A stretch of DNA of 64,000 nt, from NCBI GenBank assembly GCA_020744225.1, contig JAGMWG010000013.1, positions 372,001 through 436,000 on the forward strand, written 5' to 3'. Each line of letters starts with the position of its first letter. Position 1 is the stretch's first letter. The stretch comes from Paraphoma chrysanthemicola (lineage: Eukaryota; Ascomycota; Dothideomycetes; Pleosporales; Phaeosphaeriaceae). The notes under the pieces were generated by a model. The model searched no databases, was not told where the DNA came from, and saw nothing but the letters and a program-made list of their open reading frames with translations. Positions 10,793 through 22,120 of the stretch are shown in pieces. Made by a program: the position numbers and the translations under genes.

Positions 10793-13700
10793 ATGGCTGG
10801 CTCGCGACGGGCCCAGGATATAGACCAGTGGAGACCAGTGGAACCCTCTATCCGGGGCAGAGATTCAGAGCGTGCTAGAGAGCATCCGCGCGAACGCATC
10901 AGCGATTCCAGGCCATTGTCACCGCCACGCGCTGCGAGGGATTCATCCAGACGTCGCACCAACAACACCGACACTCGTCCATCAGGAAAACACGGACGCG
11001 GACGTTCACGCGATCGAAGCCTGAGTCGTGAGCGAGCGCGGCGCCGCAGTCACGGAACGTCTAGGGACGAGCGTCGTCGACACTCGCGGAGGGAGCCCAG
11101 TCCGGACAGGGCTTCGCTTTCACATCGACAACACCACCACCACCACCACCACCGCGACCACACGCCATCCTCGAAGCGCCATCGGAGCCGCTCGTCATCA
11201 CCCAGGAGCTCGCACAAGCGACCCAAACGACCTAGGAGTCGCAGTCCCGTCCGTTCGAGGTCGCGAGACCGCCGCACAGAGTCCACCCAGCGACGTGGAG
11301 AACGGGCGCTTTCCCCTTCTCAACGTGCCGGTCGCGAGCGAGCATCGCGTCGACCAACGCCAGACTCGTATATACCGCCCTCCTCCTCCCGCCGCCGGTC
11401 GCCTTCGACGGACTCGCACTACAGGCCTGTATCGCATCGACCTCGCAAACGGTCCAGTTCTCCCGACAAGAGCTCGAGACGGGACGAATCAGCCCGCAGA
11501 GCTTCGCCTGCACGACACAATCACCGGCATAATACGCCGCACAGAGACGTACGAGATAGATCACGCCGGCACAGCTCGACAACGCGTGGTCGTGAAGGAA
11601 GCCGCAGCCGTGCACCGCGCCCGGCAAGATCTCGCTCGCCGGTACGCAGGCGCTCGCCTGCGCCTCTAAGAAGAGCATCTCCACGTCACTCCACTCGAGA
11701 CAGAACACCACTGCGCCGCAGTCGCTCGCCGCGTGGTTCTCGTTCCCACCAACACTCTCGCTCACCATCGCTCAAGCATCGATTTCGACCAGACAAAGAG
11801 GCCGAGCTTGTGAGTAGTGCACGCCGAAATCGTGACATTTCCTCAAGAGACTCGCCCGCACCTGCATCCGCCTATAATTCAGACACTTCCAAGAGCAAAG
11901 ACGACGACAGGATGAGAGGCGCATATCACTACCAGGGTCGCGGCGGAGGATCTGGTTTTGCCCAGTCTCCGTCTTATCCTCCGAATAATCAGTATTCACC
12001 ACAGGGTCAGTCACCTTATCATGGCGGCAGGGGTAGCTGGAACAGCCAGCAGTATCCGAATCAAGGGTAAATTTTCTTGTTCCACTTTGACCGAACCCAT
12101 GACACATAACTAATCCACTGCTAGGTCACCAATGCACGGCTACTCTCCACACCAGTCTCCCTACAATCAGAACGCAAACCACTCGCCAGGATACTATCAG
12201 AACCAGCAATACTCCCAATCAGGCTTCCAAAACAGCCCTCATCGTGGAGGCTTCCGTGGCGGACACTTCAACGGTCCCGACCGACGCCCATCAGGGCCAG
12301 CCGCGGGCGCGTCTTTCGGCTTACAAGGCGGTCGAGGCCGGGGTACTGCACCAACGCAGTTCTCTAATCTATCGTGGACTCCACAATCTGGCACACGAGG
12401 AGGCCGCCCAGCGACCGAGGCGCCGCGCGCTCAGTCAGCTACCACGCAGCCAGCCGACTCAACCTCGGTTGATGCCGATGACAATCCCTTCCGACCATCC
12501 AAAGATCTTCGTGTGGAAGATGAAAGCACCAAAGAGGAAAAGAACATGCAACCGCCAACGAAGCCAACCGCCGCAACACCTACACAGCCGAAATCTGGCT
12601 TCAGCTTCTCGCTGAAGACGAAGAACCCTGTGCCTCCTACTGCTGCCAAGCCTAAAGTGGCATTGGAGGAAGTCGAGAAGCCAATTGCTACCCCGAAAGA
12701 ATCATTGCTGGACCCGAAAGCAAAAGAGCCTGCAAGCCGAGACTCATCGCGGTATGCCCCTGAGTCGCGAACAGAAAGAGACCGCGACACAAGAGCTCGT
12801 GATTATGATCGTGAGCGTGAGCGAGATCGCGATAGCGATCGAGCCTATCGAGAACGAGACCGACGGTTTGACGACTATTATGATCGAAAACAAGGCTACA
12901 GCCATCCGCGTGAACGAGACATACGCGATCCGCGAGATACATATCGCGAACGTGAGCGTGACTACAGAGATCCACGAGATCGAGACATGCGGGATACACG
13001 AGAGAGTCGTGATCCACGGGACCGAGATCCAAGAGACCTTCGCGATTCGCGCGACAATCGTAATAGAGATCGCAGAGAGCCATACCTTCCACGGCGACCA
13101 GATGATCGTCGACTAGATTCGAGACTAGACTTGAGACTTGAAGCACGACCTCCACCACCTGAGATCCCCAAGACTAGAATTGTGAAAAGGAAGCGGTTGA
13201 AGGCCCGACCCACGCTCATACCTGAGCATGCCGCCTCAGAGTCGGTTTACTACCGCAAGCCGGGTAACGAATCTGTTGTAGGATCGGGTACCTATGGTAA
13301 AGTGTTCAAGGGCGTTCACGTCTACACAAAGGACATGGTCGCTTTGAAGAAGATTCGAATGGAAGGCGAGCGCGACGGCTTTCCGGTTACTGCTATACGA
13401 GAGGTCAAGCTCCTGCAGTCGCTCAATCATGGCAACATTGTTCAGCTTCGCGAAGTCATGGTCGAGAAGAATGACTGCTACATGGTCTTCGAGTACCTCT
13501 CGCACGATCTGACGGGCCTCCTCAATCACCCGACCTTCAAGCTCGAGCAATCGCACAAAAAGGATCTTGCCAAACAACTTTTTGAAGGCTTGGACTATCT
13601 TCATCGTCGTGGCGTCCTACATCGCGACATCAAGGCAGCGAATATCCTCGTCTCCAACACCGGCCAATTGAAACTGGCCGACTTTGGTCTTGCCAGATTC

Positions 13701-14348
13701 TATGCCAAAAGAAGCAAGCTAGACTATACCAATCGTGTTATAACCATCTGGTATAGATCACCTGAGCTTCTACTAGGAGAGACACAATACGGTCCTGCTG
13801 TCGATATATGGTCCGCAGCCTGTGTTCTTGTGGAGATATTCACGCGCCATGCGATCTTCCCTGGTGATGGAGGTGAGATCAATCAATTGGACAAGATTTA
13901 CAACGTGCTTGGCACTCCCACTGTGCAAGATTGGCCGGGTATGGTCGACATGCAATGGTTTGAGCTTCTTCGACCCACGGAGCGCAAGCCATCTACCTTT
14001 GAGGAAAAGTATAAGGACAGGGTGAGCCCAATGGCGTTTGAGCTACTCCAAGCTATGTTCTTATATGATCCAACCGCGCGACCCGCCGCGGCCGACGTTC
14101 TAGAGCATCCTTTCTTCACGAGTGAGAGTCCTGCCCCGAAGCGTGCGGAGGCCCTAAAAGAGCTGGAGGGCGATTGGCACGAGTTTGAGAGCAAAGCACT
14201 GCGAAAAGAGAAAGAAAAACAAGACAAGGAGGCTCGACGTGCTGCACGTGAGGAAACAAAAAAGGACGAGGGAAAGCGTCGCGCTGAGGCTGCAGCTGGT
14301 GAAGAGAGGGAAGCCAAGCGCGCGAAAAGCAGCGACATCATTGCTTAA
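10793..14348 (+). CDS. CTK1: CTD kinase catalytic subunit, Ctk1/CDK12-like
   Basis: Exons 10793-12066 and 12125-14348 (58 nt intron) give 1165 residues. A cyclin-dependent kinase domain occupies about 800-1090: glycine loop GSGTYGKV (about 811), PITAIRE helix with TAIREVKLLQ, catalytic HRDIKAANIL (about 924), DFGLARF (about 944) and T-loop VITIWYRSPELLLG. The PITAIRE variant and T-loop place it with Ctk1/Lsk1/CDK12, which phosphorylate Ser2 of the RNA polymerase II CTD with a cyclin K-like partner. The 800-residue N-terminus is unusual in size: RS/RD dipeptides with a seven-His run (about 113-119), a Gln/Asn/Gly/Tyr prion-like region spanning the intron, then RD/RE repeats (about 645-770). 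The C-terminal 60 residues are Lys/Glu-rich. The RS-rich part suggests nuclear-speckle or splicing coupling. Confidence 0.92.
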
Positions 14349-15352
14349 TTCATGCATATTACATAGGGGCACTCACACAGCATGGAAGCCAGTACACAAA
14401 GCCGGCACGAAGTCAGGCATATGCAAGCTGGAGCGTTTGCGAGAGCTACTTAGTCGAAAGGCCTACAGGCCTTAACCTTTTCCAATCCATCTGATTGATA
14501 ATAGTTGTTATCCACAGTTCGTGCAGTGGGCAATGTGAGCAGGGCGTTTGTACGAGGCACCAATCAACCACTTCTCATCTTAAGGATCATGTTGAAGTCA
14601 GTGTCAATCTGTCCGAGTAAGCCGTTGACTATGTTGCTCCTCTTTTGAACCTACGCAAAGTCAAGGTGGGCTAGCCCGTGGTTCGTTATCAATATTGCGG
14701 GAATACACTTTTTGCACACTCACTACACACAACGATACTACCGAGTGAGCAAATACTTTGCTCGCAATCCAAGCATTACCTTCAAAACGAAGGCTGGCTT
14801 ATAATAGAACACGCCGACCGCAAAGAGGCTAGCAGGGTTGTAGTCTATATTGTCGACTGCTGGCAAATATTGGCACAAATTCTAACAAGCGTAAGCCATT
14901 CTGCGACATCGCTAATTCTGTGCGCATATATGTACAGTTCGTACACCTAGCGGGCAAAATTGCAATGTGTGATGGGCTGCAGACTGATGACAATGCCGGT
15001 CCCACTCTGCCTCGCTTGCGGCAACAACGTCTAAGGATATCGGTGTCGGCGAGAAAGCCGAAACCATGGGAAATCCGCCACCAGCGCTTCATTGGCTTAC
15101 TGCGGTCCACTTTACCTCGAAGATGGAGAAGAGAGCTTCGGCTTCTCGAATTGGCGTTAGCGTCCGCGGCCGGGGTCGTGCTAGATCGACGCCATCCATT
15201 GAATTGTTCAGCATCCGTCGGAAACTCCTGCAATTCAAGCTTTCGACCCTCGTTGAGACGACCCCCGTAGAGGCTACAGCTGCCAACACATCATCACATT
15301 CTCGGCACAGTCTGTTCGCAGATGACAATAACCAGAGACACTCATCAACACT
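14349..15352. other. Intergenic, promoter of MFS permease
   Basis: 1.0 kb between two plus-strand genes. It contains the kinase terminator and permease promoter; short frames on both strands show no domain or codon-bias support. Confidence 0.4.
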
Positions 15353-16789
15353 ATGTCCACCTCTCATGACCTTGAGAAGGCTCTGTCCGAGTCCCAAGGA
15401 AGACGAAATGATGTTGGTGATGCATCCAGGGACAATGTGGAGCGCGATTCCTTAAGACACGAAGAGGAGGAAGAGATTCAAAGAACATCTACGCTTCGCA
15501 TACCTCACTCAATACAACCAAAAAATCCTATGCTTAGTCTCGCTAAGACAATAACTGCGCGTTCCAATGCGTCTGTCATCGATCCAGGACCACCCCCAGA
15601 TGGAGGCGCCAAAGCTTGGACTCAAGCTTTCATGGGACACTTTGTCGTCTTCAATACCTGGGGTATGATTGCAACATTTGGTGTCTTTCAACAGCACTAC
15701 ACCTCCGACCTAGGCCTCGAACCAAGCGCTGTATCATGGATCGGGTCGATGCAGATGCTAGGGCACTTCTCGCTAGGCATGCTTACTGGTCGCATGTTTG
15801 ATGCGGGATATTTTTACTGGAGTATCATACCCGGCATGTTGCTTAGCGCACTTGGGATATTCATGACTTCCTTATGTACGAAGTACTGGCACTTCTTCTT
15901 GGCACAAGGTCTCATGAACGGGTTTGGAAACGGCATGCAGTTTGCACCTACGCTCTCATTAGTGGGCACGTACTTTACGAAAAATCGTAGTGTTGCCCTT
16001 GCAATTATGGCATCGGGATCTGCAACTGGAGGTCTGGTGTACCCCACGATTGCACGGCAACTCCTTCCTAAGATTGGCTTTCCTTGGACGGTCCGTATCA
16101 TGGGCTTCATCATGCTTGCGACAGGATCGTTGTACTGCTCTCTGCTCAAACCTCGGCTGCCACCAAGGAAATCGGGTCCAGTGCTCGAACTCAAGGCCTT
16201 TCAAGAAGCACCATACAGCCTGTTTCTGCTTGCTGTCTTCATGATCTGCTTGGGACAATACTTTGCGTTCTATTACATTTCGTCTTATGCGACGAACATT
16301 CTGGGATTACCTTACGGAACTGCAATCAATATTTTGTTGGTCTTAAACGGTGTTGGCATCTTTGGACGTCTTGTTCCGAGCTATTTTGCGGACAAGTACT
16401 TTGGCGCCTACAATATGCTTATACCTTTCTGTTTTACTTCCGCAGTCGTCCTGTTTTGTTGGCCGCTTGTTGAGGGTGAGGGCGGGCTGTATGGCTGGGC
16501 CATCTCGTACGGCTTCTTCGTTGCTGGCTTCCAGGGAATGTTTCCAGCGGTTTTGACCAGCCTCACCAAAGACATGAGTCGCGTTGGAACAAGGAATGGA
16601 ATGGGCCTCGCAATCATTGGTCTGGGAACATTGGTAGGTCCACCTATTGCGGGTGCTTTGATACAGAATTATGGAGGAAGCTATCTTATCGCTCAGATGT
16701 TTGGAGGTGCGACAGTTTTGCTGGGCAGTGTTATACTTGTGATTGGGCGGATCAGTATAACGGGTAATAAAGTCATGATTAGAGCGTAG
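15353..16789 (+). CDS. Monocarboxylate permease-like MFS transporter
   Basis: A single exon of 478 residues. After an 80-residue hydrophilic N-terminus comes PPPDGGAKAWTQAFMGHFVVFNTWG, the start signature of fungal monocarboxylate-porter-family (MCT/Mch) proteins: D-G-G before TM1 with a [D/P]GG[x]W-like context. About 12 membrane segments follow, with a loop near residues 270-290 (KPRLPPRKSGPVLELKAF) separating the two six-helix halves. Family members move monocarboxylates or related organic acids by proton symport, though many fungal paralogues are orphans and some sit in metabolite clusters. No biosynthetic gene lies next to it, so the substrate is open. The family is certain; the cargo is not. 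Confidence 0.87.
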   Translation: MSTSHDLEKALSESQGRRNDVGDASRDNVERDSLRHEEEEEIQRTSTLRIPHSIQPKNPMLSLAKTITARSNASVIDPGPPPDGGAKAWTQAFMGHFVVFNTWGMIATFGVFQQHYTSDLGLEPSAVSWIGSMQMLGHFSLGMLTGRMFDAGYFYWSIIPGMLLSALGIFMTSLCTKYWHFFLAQGLMNGFGNGMQFAPTLSLVGTYFTKNRSVALAIMASGSATGGLVYPTIARQLLPKIGFPWTVRIMGFIMLATGSLYCSLLKPRLPPRKSGPVLELKAFQEAPYSLFLLAVFMICLGQYFAFYYISSYATNILGLPYGTAINILLVLNGVGIFGRLVPSYFADKYFGAYNMLIPFCFTSAVVLFCWPLVEGEGGLYGWAISYGFFVAGFQGMFPAVLTSLTKDMSRVGTRNGMGLAIIGLGTLVGPPIAGALIQNYGGSYLIAQMFGGATVLLGSVILVIGRISITGNKVMIRA

Positions 16790-17107
16790 ATTGTGATGGA
16801 TAGTGTTGATGTGGGGTACAACAAGGGAAAGATCTGCCGAAGCATGGCGATATAGCTAAATTGACAATGAGCAAGATACACATCCATGCTTGCCGCACTG
16901 CAGCACCGCAGATGAACATTCTGATGCCTGATTTCGGGACGTTAAAATTACAACCCAGGCGTACAGATCAGTATGCCGAGTGTCTTCGCCACATTTACGG
17001 CACTTGCAGCTGTTTTCCGACATGTTGTTGTAAGCAACAAAGCGATATATCTTCAATGAACTCGAGAGTGATCAGTCAGAAACCTTCAACGGCTAACATT
17101 TCCCAAC
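16790..17107. other. Intergenic, nothing recognised
   Basis: 318 bp between two plus-strand genes, holding the permease terminator and the promoter of the secreted DUF8021-like gene. Confidence 0.4.
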
Positions 17108-18084
17108 ATGCTCTACAACGCACTGTGTCTAGGTTTCTTTGCTGGAGCTGTCTTTGCAGCTTGCGATCGAACTTTCCTCAACGACTGGACGGCACTTTAC
17201 CTCTCTGCTCAAACCTCCGGCACTCCAGGTCTTCTGACATCCACGCTCTTCCCCAACTTGACGTACACAGAGCAATTTCTGCCTGCTAATATCTCCAGCG
17301 GGATAGTCAGCAAGCCTCTCAATATTACGCAGTATAGGAGCGTACTTGACGAAGTGCTGTGTACTTCATTCACTGAAATTATAATCACGAACCCGTCTCA
17401 TCCGTGAGTGTCCATGGTCATCCCGTCGTAAGGCCTGCATGCTTAAAATTCGATATAGATACGTCATAGGTGTTCGAGCTGCAGGTAACGGCGAGTCAAT
17501 CTTCAAAATTGAAACTCTAGTCAGCGATGCTGGTGACTGGTTGTTCAATGCTACGGGAACGGCATACTACAATTCCCTTGAAAAGTGGGATATTATTCCA
17601 AAAGCCCAAAGGGACACTAGAAAGGTGATTCAAGCTGCTGGAGATGCCTATTTCGACCGTTTTGGGAACGTGAACATCACAGTACCCTTTGGTAAGCACC
17701 CAACTTCATCGATGTTGGTGGACGAATGAAACTCAGAACAAAGCTGATTTACTTCCATCAGGTACACCATGCGCGCGACTCGAAGGTGGTGCGTACACCG
17801 ATACTGGTCGTACGAATGCTTCAACATGCCATCTCGGTCTTCCCTCCTCTGTACATGTCTTGGACCGACGATATGTTGTTGACGTCGAATATGGTGCTGT
17901 CAATATCTATGTCGGGTTTCCTGGCCTGGATCGAGCAAGCAAAGAGCCTGCGCCTGACAGCCACCTCTTCAGGGTGGAAAAGGGCAAGATAAGGTTCATT
18001 CACACAATTAGCACATGTGAGGGGCACCCCGGCTGTGGATTGAACGGCACGTATGTGCCCTTGCGGGTAACAAGAAAATGTTGA
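17108..18084 (+). CDS. Secreted protein, DUF8021-like
   Basis: Three exons, 17108-17403, 17459-17691 and 17762-18084 (introns 55 and 70 nt), give 283 residues. A signal peptide (1-18, LGFFAGAVFA) precedes a mature domain with several N-glycosylation sites and Cys. The closing LFRVEKGKIRFIHTISTCEG is the motif I associate with the fungal DUF8021 extracellular domain, which is often fused to other modules or found alone in secretomes. The fold resembles NTF2-like/SnoaL ester-binding domains in some members, but no activity is established and I do not assign one. Phase and restored sequence (PYVIGVRAAG and GTPCARLEGG) support both splices. Confidence 0.75.
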
Positions 18085-18614
18085 GAACTGAAGAAGCAGC
18101 GTGTTGACATGTACACTGTGGACAACTGGACAATAAACGTACGAAAGTAATGAGGGAAAGAAAGGAAAAGCTTGATGCTGACGCTGAAATTCGCCGTGGT
18201 ATGGCTGTTCGCCACTATACTAGCCATGTCCCAGACGCCTGCTTGACCTTTTCACTTCCCTTCTTTGTAATCATAGCACGAGAGGACTTTGCCACAACCG
18301 AGGAGTCATTCGAAGACTCCATAGATTGACGTCTTTGATTATGGAAGCCTCAAAGAAATCGTTTAAGGCCAACTCACCAATCATGTGAACTCATTAGCCA
18401 AGAAACGATTTAATGAATCTGCGAGCACATGCCCCGTTCACAGGACTAATTTTTCACTCTGTAATAACGTGCTCACTGATGCTTTACGCCATGAATAGAT
18501 AGATCATTCACCGCGATGATCGCGACAAGCAACCCAATCCACAGAGCCAATTTTACAGTGAAATGCGCGAGCCGCTTCGGATGTTGTCTAAGATCGCAGA
18601 GATGATGGGCTATT
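18085..18614. other. Convergent 3' region with a possible alternative C-terminus
   Basis: 530 bp between convergent genes. On the minus strand an open frame at 18473-18685 overlaps the end of the next gene in another frame and encodes a convincing membrane helix (VKLALWIGLLVAIIAV); see findings. Otherwise terminator DNA. Confidence 0.35.
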
Positions 18615-20669
18615 TTATCCACCACCGACGGCAACAAGGGAATCCGCACGTGATCCTTCTCTAATATCACCAACACCTTCTTCAATGTCCTTTGCGTGGT
18701 GCTCGATACCAGACTTCTGTATGTCTTTGGCTAGGTCGTACGCGTCTTGGAGGCTGATACTATTAACGAGACCCTTGTCTTGCACCCACTTCCACACTTT
18801 CTTGGCAGGCCCGTCAAGAATCATTTTCTCGGATCCTGTGACGTTATTGCTGTCCAGGGGGATGTGAGTAATATGATCGCCGCATTCAACAGTAGCCCAG
18901 TATGTGACAGTGTAGGGTTCTAAGGCCAAAGTCTCATTGTTGGTGGGGATGGTGTTGCTCTTTTCGAATTTGCCAGCATCGCTGAAGTCCGTGTCAGAAG
19001 GTGGAGGTTCATGCATCGTCGAGAACTTAGTTGAAAGATCTCCACTACTCCAGTGCACATTTTCAGAGGTAGTATCACAACAACCGCCACCAGAGATGCT
19101 ACTAGAGCCAAAATTAAGACCTGTTCCGTTGTTCCAGCACTCGACGGCATCGCCTCGAGGATTGGGTTCAAAGTCGCAGAGTATGTCGGGTGTTGCGAAT
19201 CGTGGCGGGTACTTTGGGACGCTTCCCTCAAACTTGCTGCTGCCGAAATCTTTGAACCCATTCAGGGCCGGGGAGAATGCATTGCCGATATTGAGGCGGG
19301 ATGCAGTTACATTATCGGTCGCTGCGGGGTTTAGCGTGGCAGAAGGCTTGTGCTGGTAAGTGACTGCTCCAGTACTTGCAGAGTTCCTGTGGGCAGGATG
19401 CACAACACGTAGAGCCCCACCGGCATGGACATTCTGGTGACGCTTAGAGCCTGGATCAGATATCCCACAGCCATCGCGAGTATCAGGTGGCCCGCCTTGC
19501 TCTAGCAGAAGGCTGTCGAACCAATCAGGCTTGCAGTAATCACAACCCCAATTGCTACAGAATTGGCAAGCCTGGTCGTCTCCTAATCCCACCGCCTCGT
19601 CGTTATCGTGATCAGGAATGAGGGAGACAGTTGGAACCATAGTTGGATACTGGCCGACATCGTTCGCGTGGATATTCCGATGCTGCATCTGCAATCGGAC
19701 TTGATCGAGCGTGTTGAGCTTTGGAGAGCTACCGTGCACGGCTTTGTCAATCCAATCTACTTCTTCAGGTTGCTTTTCTTCAGATAATGAATGAACTGAA
19801 AAGACCTGTGATGGCATGGCAGTGGTCGAGAATGGCAGCAAGGTCTGGTATAAAAGCTGAGCGTCCTCCTCTTGATGTTCCACAGCCTGGCATTCACTGG
19901 CCAATGATGCATCTGCCAGAATCTCGTGCGCGGGACTAACGTGCTCGCATTTCAAGCCGCCTCGGGTAAACTTGTCCTCGTCCTCTGGGTATGGGGTGGT
20001 TGCGAAGAATGAGCTAACACTACGAACGGAGTCAATAGAGCTGTTGGCGGTGATAAGACACTCCTGAGAGCTCTGCTCATGGTCCCGGACGATAAGTCTA
20101 TGGTTCACTGGCGGTAGATGAGCCGCGGAGACGCCCTTCGAAACCTGGTGCTGTTTGACTAGCGTTCCGGTTTCGATCTTCTTCACCATGCTGCGCTTCA
20201 GTCTTACCACGTCTCCAGACTTGTGGCGGTCCTGATTGAAGGTGACATCGGGCTCGCAGCTAGCTGAAGATGCGGCAGTGTGGGAATCCCTTACCTCCTC
20301 ACATTCGGCATATATGTCGCTCATGAGCTGATGGAAGTGATCTTTCCCAGTGATTTTGAGCTCGGGCAGACGTTGATTGATTTGATCGATGGCATGCATG
20401 AGTCCATAGACGGGGTCTGTTTGAGGGTCTAAGTCTTGCTGGCCGACGACATCGGTGTTTGTTATGAATTTAGTTGCAAAAACAGCTACATCTTGAGGGA
20501 TCAACGCATCAAGCAAATCCTCGCCAGAAATGGCAGTGTCTTCCTCGATTGGCCCAGAAGATTTGTTCGGCTCGGTATTCGTGTCGTAGGCAGGCGAGGT
20601 AAGGGCAGGCACCGTTGACGTTTCCGGCTCACAGTCGTAGGAGGCGCTTAGAGGGTGGGTGGGACGCAT
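18615..20669 (-). CDS. Large uncharacterised protein
   Basis: A 684-residue open frame, too long to be chance in this GC content. I recognise no domain. Residues about 60-130 (VAVFATKFITNTDVVGQQ... to FHQLMSDIYAECEEV) look folded and helical; the middle is acidic, Ser/Thr-rich and probably disordered. A CQFCSNWGCDYCKPDWFDSL segment near residue 370 has two CxxC pairs and could bind zinc; a second run of Cys lies near CCDTTSENVH. The C-terminal 100 residues (KKVWKWVQDKG...LAKDIQKSG) look helical again. The upstream frame is open without an ATG for about 45 codons, so an additional 5' exon is possible. Confidence 0.6.
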   Translation of the reverse strand: MRPTHPLSASYDCEPETSTVPALTSPAYDTNTEPNKSSGPIEEDTAISGEDLLDALIPQDVAVFATKFITNTDVVGQQDLDPQTDPVYGLMHAIDQINQRLPELKITGKDHFHQLMSDIYAECEEVRDSHTAASSASCEPDVTFNQDRHKSGDVVRLKRSMVKKIETGTLVKQHQVSKGVSAAHLPPVNHRLIVRDHEQSSQECLITANSSIDSVRSVSSFFATTPYPEDEDKFTRGGLKCEHVSPAHEILADASLASECQAVEHQEEDAQLLYQTLLPFSTTAMPSQVFSVHSLSEEKQPEEVDWIDKAVHGSSPKLNTLDQVRLQMQHRNIHANDVGQYPTMVPTVSLIPDHDNDEAVGLGDDQACQFCSNWGCDYCKPDWFDSLLLEQGGPPDTRDGCGISDPGSKRHQNVHAGGALRVVHPAHRNSASTGAVTYQHKPSATLNPAATDNVTASRLNIGNAFSPALNGFKDFGSSKFEGSVPKYPPRFATPDILCDFEPNPRGDAVECWNNGTGLNFGSSSISGGGCCDTTSENVHWSSGDLSTKFSTMHEPPPSDTDFSDAGKFEKSNTIPTNNETLALEPYTVTYWATVECGDHITHIPLDSNNVTGSEKMILDGPAKKVWKWVQDKGLVNSISLQDAYDLAKDIQKSGIEHHAKDIEEGVGDIREGSRADSLVAVGGG

Positions 20670-21028
20670 CTCTACGGGTCTCTGGAGGGAAGAAGTTGAG
20701 GTATCGAACTGTTTGCTCAGGCCACCAAGTCGATAAAGGAGGATCGAGATTCGGGTTAGAAGAAGAGCGATCAGGCTGGTGGGGCGAGCTTTTGTATCTG
20801 GGCATGATGTGCGCTAGTGGTCCCGCCTCGGTGAGAGTAGGAGAGCGTTGCACGAAACGAGTATTAAAATGACGCATTTGATCGCGGTACTAGTGCGGTA
20901 AAAGAATTGGTGAGGGACTGAGCTCCCTTTGTATAGACCATAGCTAAGTGAGCCAGTAGTGCGCTGCCCATTTGCGCGTAGAAAGCTGCAAGCCAACTGG
21001 AGAATTGCGACAGACCCTAATCATCGAA
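20670..21028. other. Short intergenic region
   Basis: 359 bp between two minus-strand genes. An overlapping minus-strand frame (20629-20877) has a plausible ATG but no supported splice into the 684-residue gene. Promoter DNA otherwise. Confidence 0.35.
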
Positions 21029-21802
21029 TCAATGGTTGCTGCTGCTGCTCAGTAACGGTCGGCTTTCTGCTCCTTGACCCTCGGGACGCCAAAGCCGTAG
21101 GCTTGTCCACCACGTCTTCCCATTCTTTCTTGGTGATCCATCGACTATTTCGTCAATTTCGAACTCCTTTTGCTCGCCTGTCCTCTTTCGCCACCAAGTA
21201 CCCCAACTTACACTGCTTCTCACCCAAACATCCTCTACTCGTACGATCTCTTCTCCATACATGATCCATCCGCCTCTCCTTGACCTCCATCCTAATCCGA
21301 ACCATTGTGCACACCGGAAAGAATAATAGAGTACCAAAACTCCAAAAAGTGTTGCGAATATGGTGACCACTGATGTTAGGAACGTGATCGTAGACACTTG
21401 ACAACCCAACCCAGACGTACGCAGCTCAAATCGCTCAGGACCTTCAGCGCAGATGAACTTGTATCGAATAGGAGCCAACAAAGGAAATGCGCGCGAAAGG
21501 GGATCATTCGGCAGCGGCAAGCATGTTGAAGACTGTGGTCGAGGGAATTAGGTCGCTGCTAGCGTAGGAAGAGATCTTGGTGAGTGCCGAGAACATGGAC
21601 AACTACATACAATTGGACACCACCCACAATCACTCCGGTGACAATCTCCACAGTCCATGATTCCCCAGCACTTCAGCAATCTGTCTCGGTCATCCTTTGG
21701 GCTGTCCTTGTATCGTTGCCGGACAATATCAGTTATGTTGTGGGGCGCGTCAGCACTTGCATCGGCACGCTGGGCAGGCGGTTGAGGGCATTGGCGAGAC
21801 AT
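21029..21802 (-). CDS. Membrane protein with PSI-like Cys domain
   Basis: Two exons in transcript order, 21802-21611 and 21532-21029, separated by a 78 nt intron, give 231 residues. Splicing joins CWGIMDCGDCHRSDCGWCPI to SSTCLPLPNDPLS, forming a Cys-spaced module very like a plexin-semaphorin-integrin (PSI) domain: CW...C..C..S..CGWC....TC. One membrane helix follows (about residues 120-142, TFLTSVVTIFATLFGVLVLYYSF), then a basic, Trp-rich cytosolic tail ending in a Ser run. The topology would put the PSI module outside the cytosol, but the chosen ATG gives no signal peptide, so the true start may lie in an upstream exon. Similar small PSI-plus-TM proteins occur across filamentous ascomycetes with no assigned role. 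Confidence 0.7.
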
Positions 21803-22120
21803 TTCATCAAATATTGTATTACAGAGTCGCGGTAACAGAACCGCTGCTCCGATGGTGATGCTCTTCGGATGCAGAGGATGAGTGGAAGTGTTTGGTGATG
21901 TCGAGACGGAGGCGTGAGGAGGGAGGGGCTGGGTGATTAGCTCAACGCTAGACTAAAGTAGTCAAAGTGGCTCCCGTACTGATCATCCATCCTACAAACA
22001 CAGCACAAGATGATTCAGTGAAAGTATCTTTATTTACGATGAATCCGAAAACTATGTACAGAGAAAGAGTATGAAGTCTTGTGGTAGTCGACCACCAATG
22101 CGCATGATCAGCGCTTTCGC
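21803..22120. other. Intergenic, nothing recognised
   Basis: 318 bp between the CDH 3' end and the PSI protein 5' end, both minus strand. The frame into the PSI protein stays open back to about 21955 and could hide an upstream exon. Confidence 0.35.

Noticed and set aside
11028..11768. Open frames of 178-213 codons overlapping the kinase N-terminus on both strands
   Set aside because: They are shadows of the Arg/Ser-rich coding repeats; the kinase frame continues through splicing into a recognised domain.
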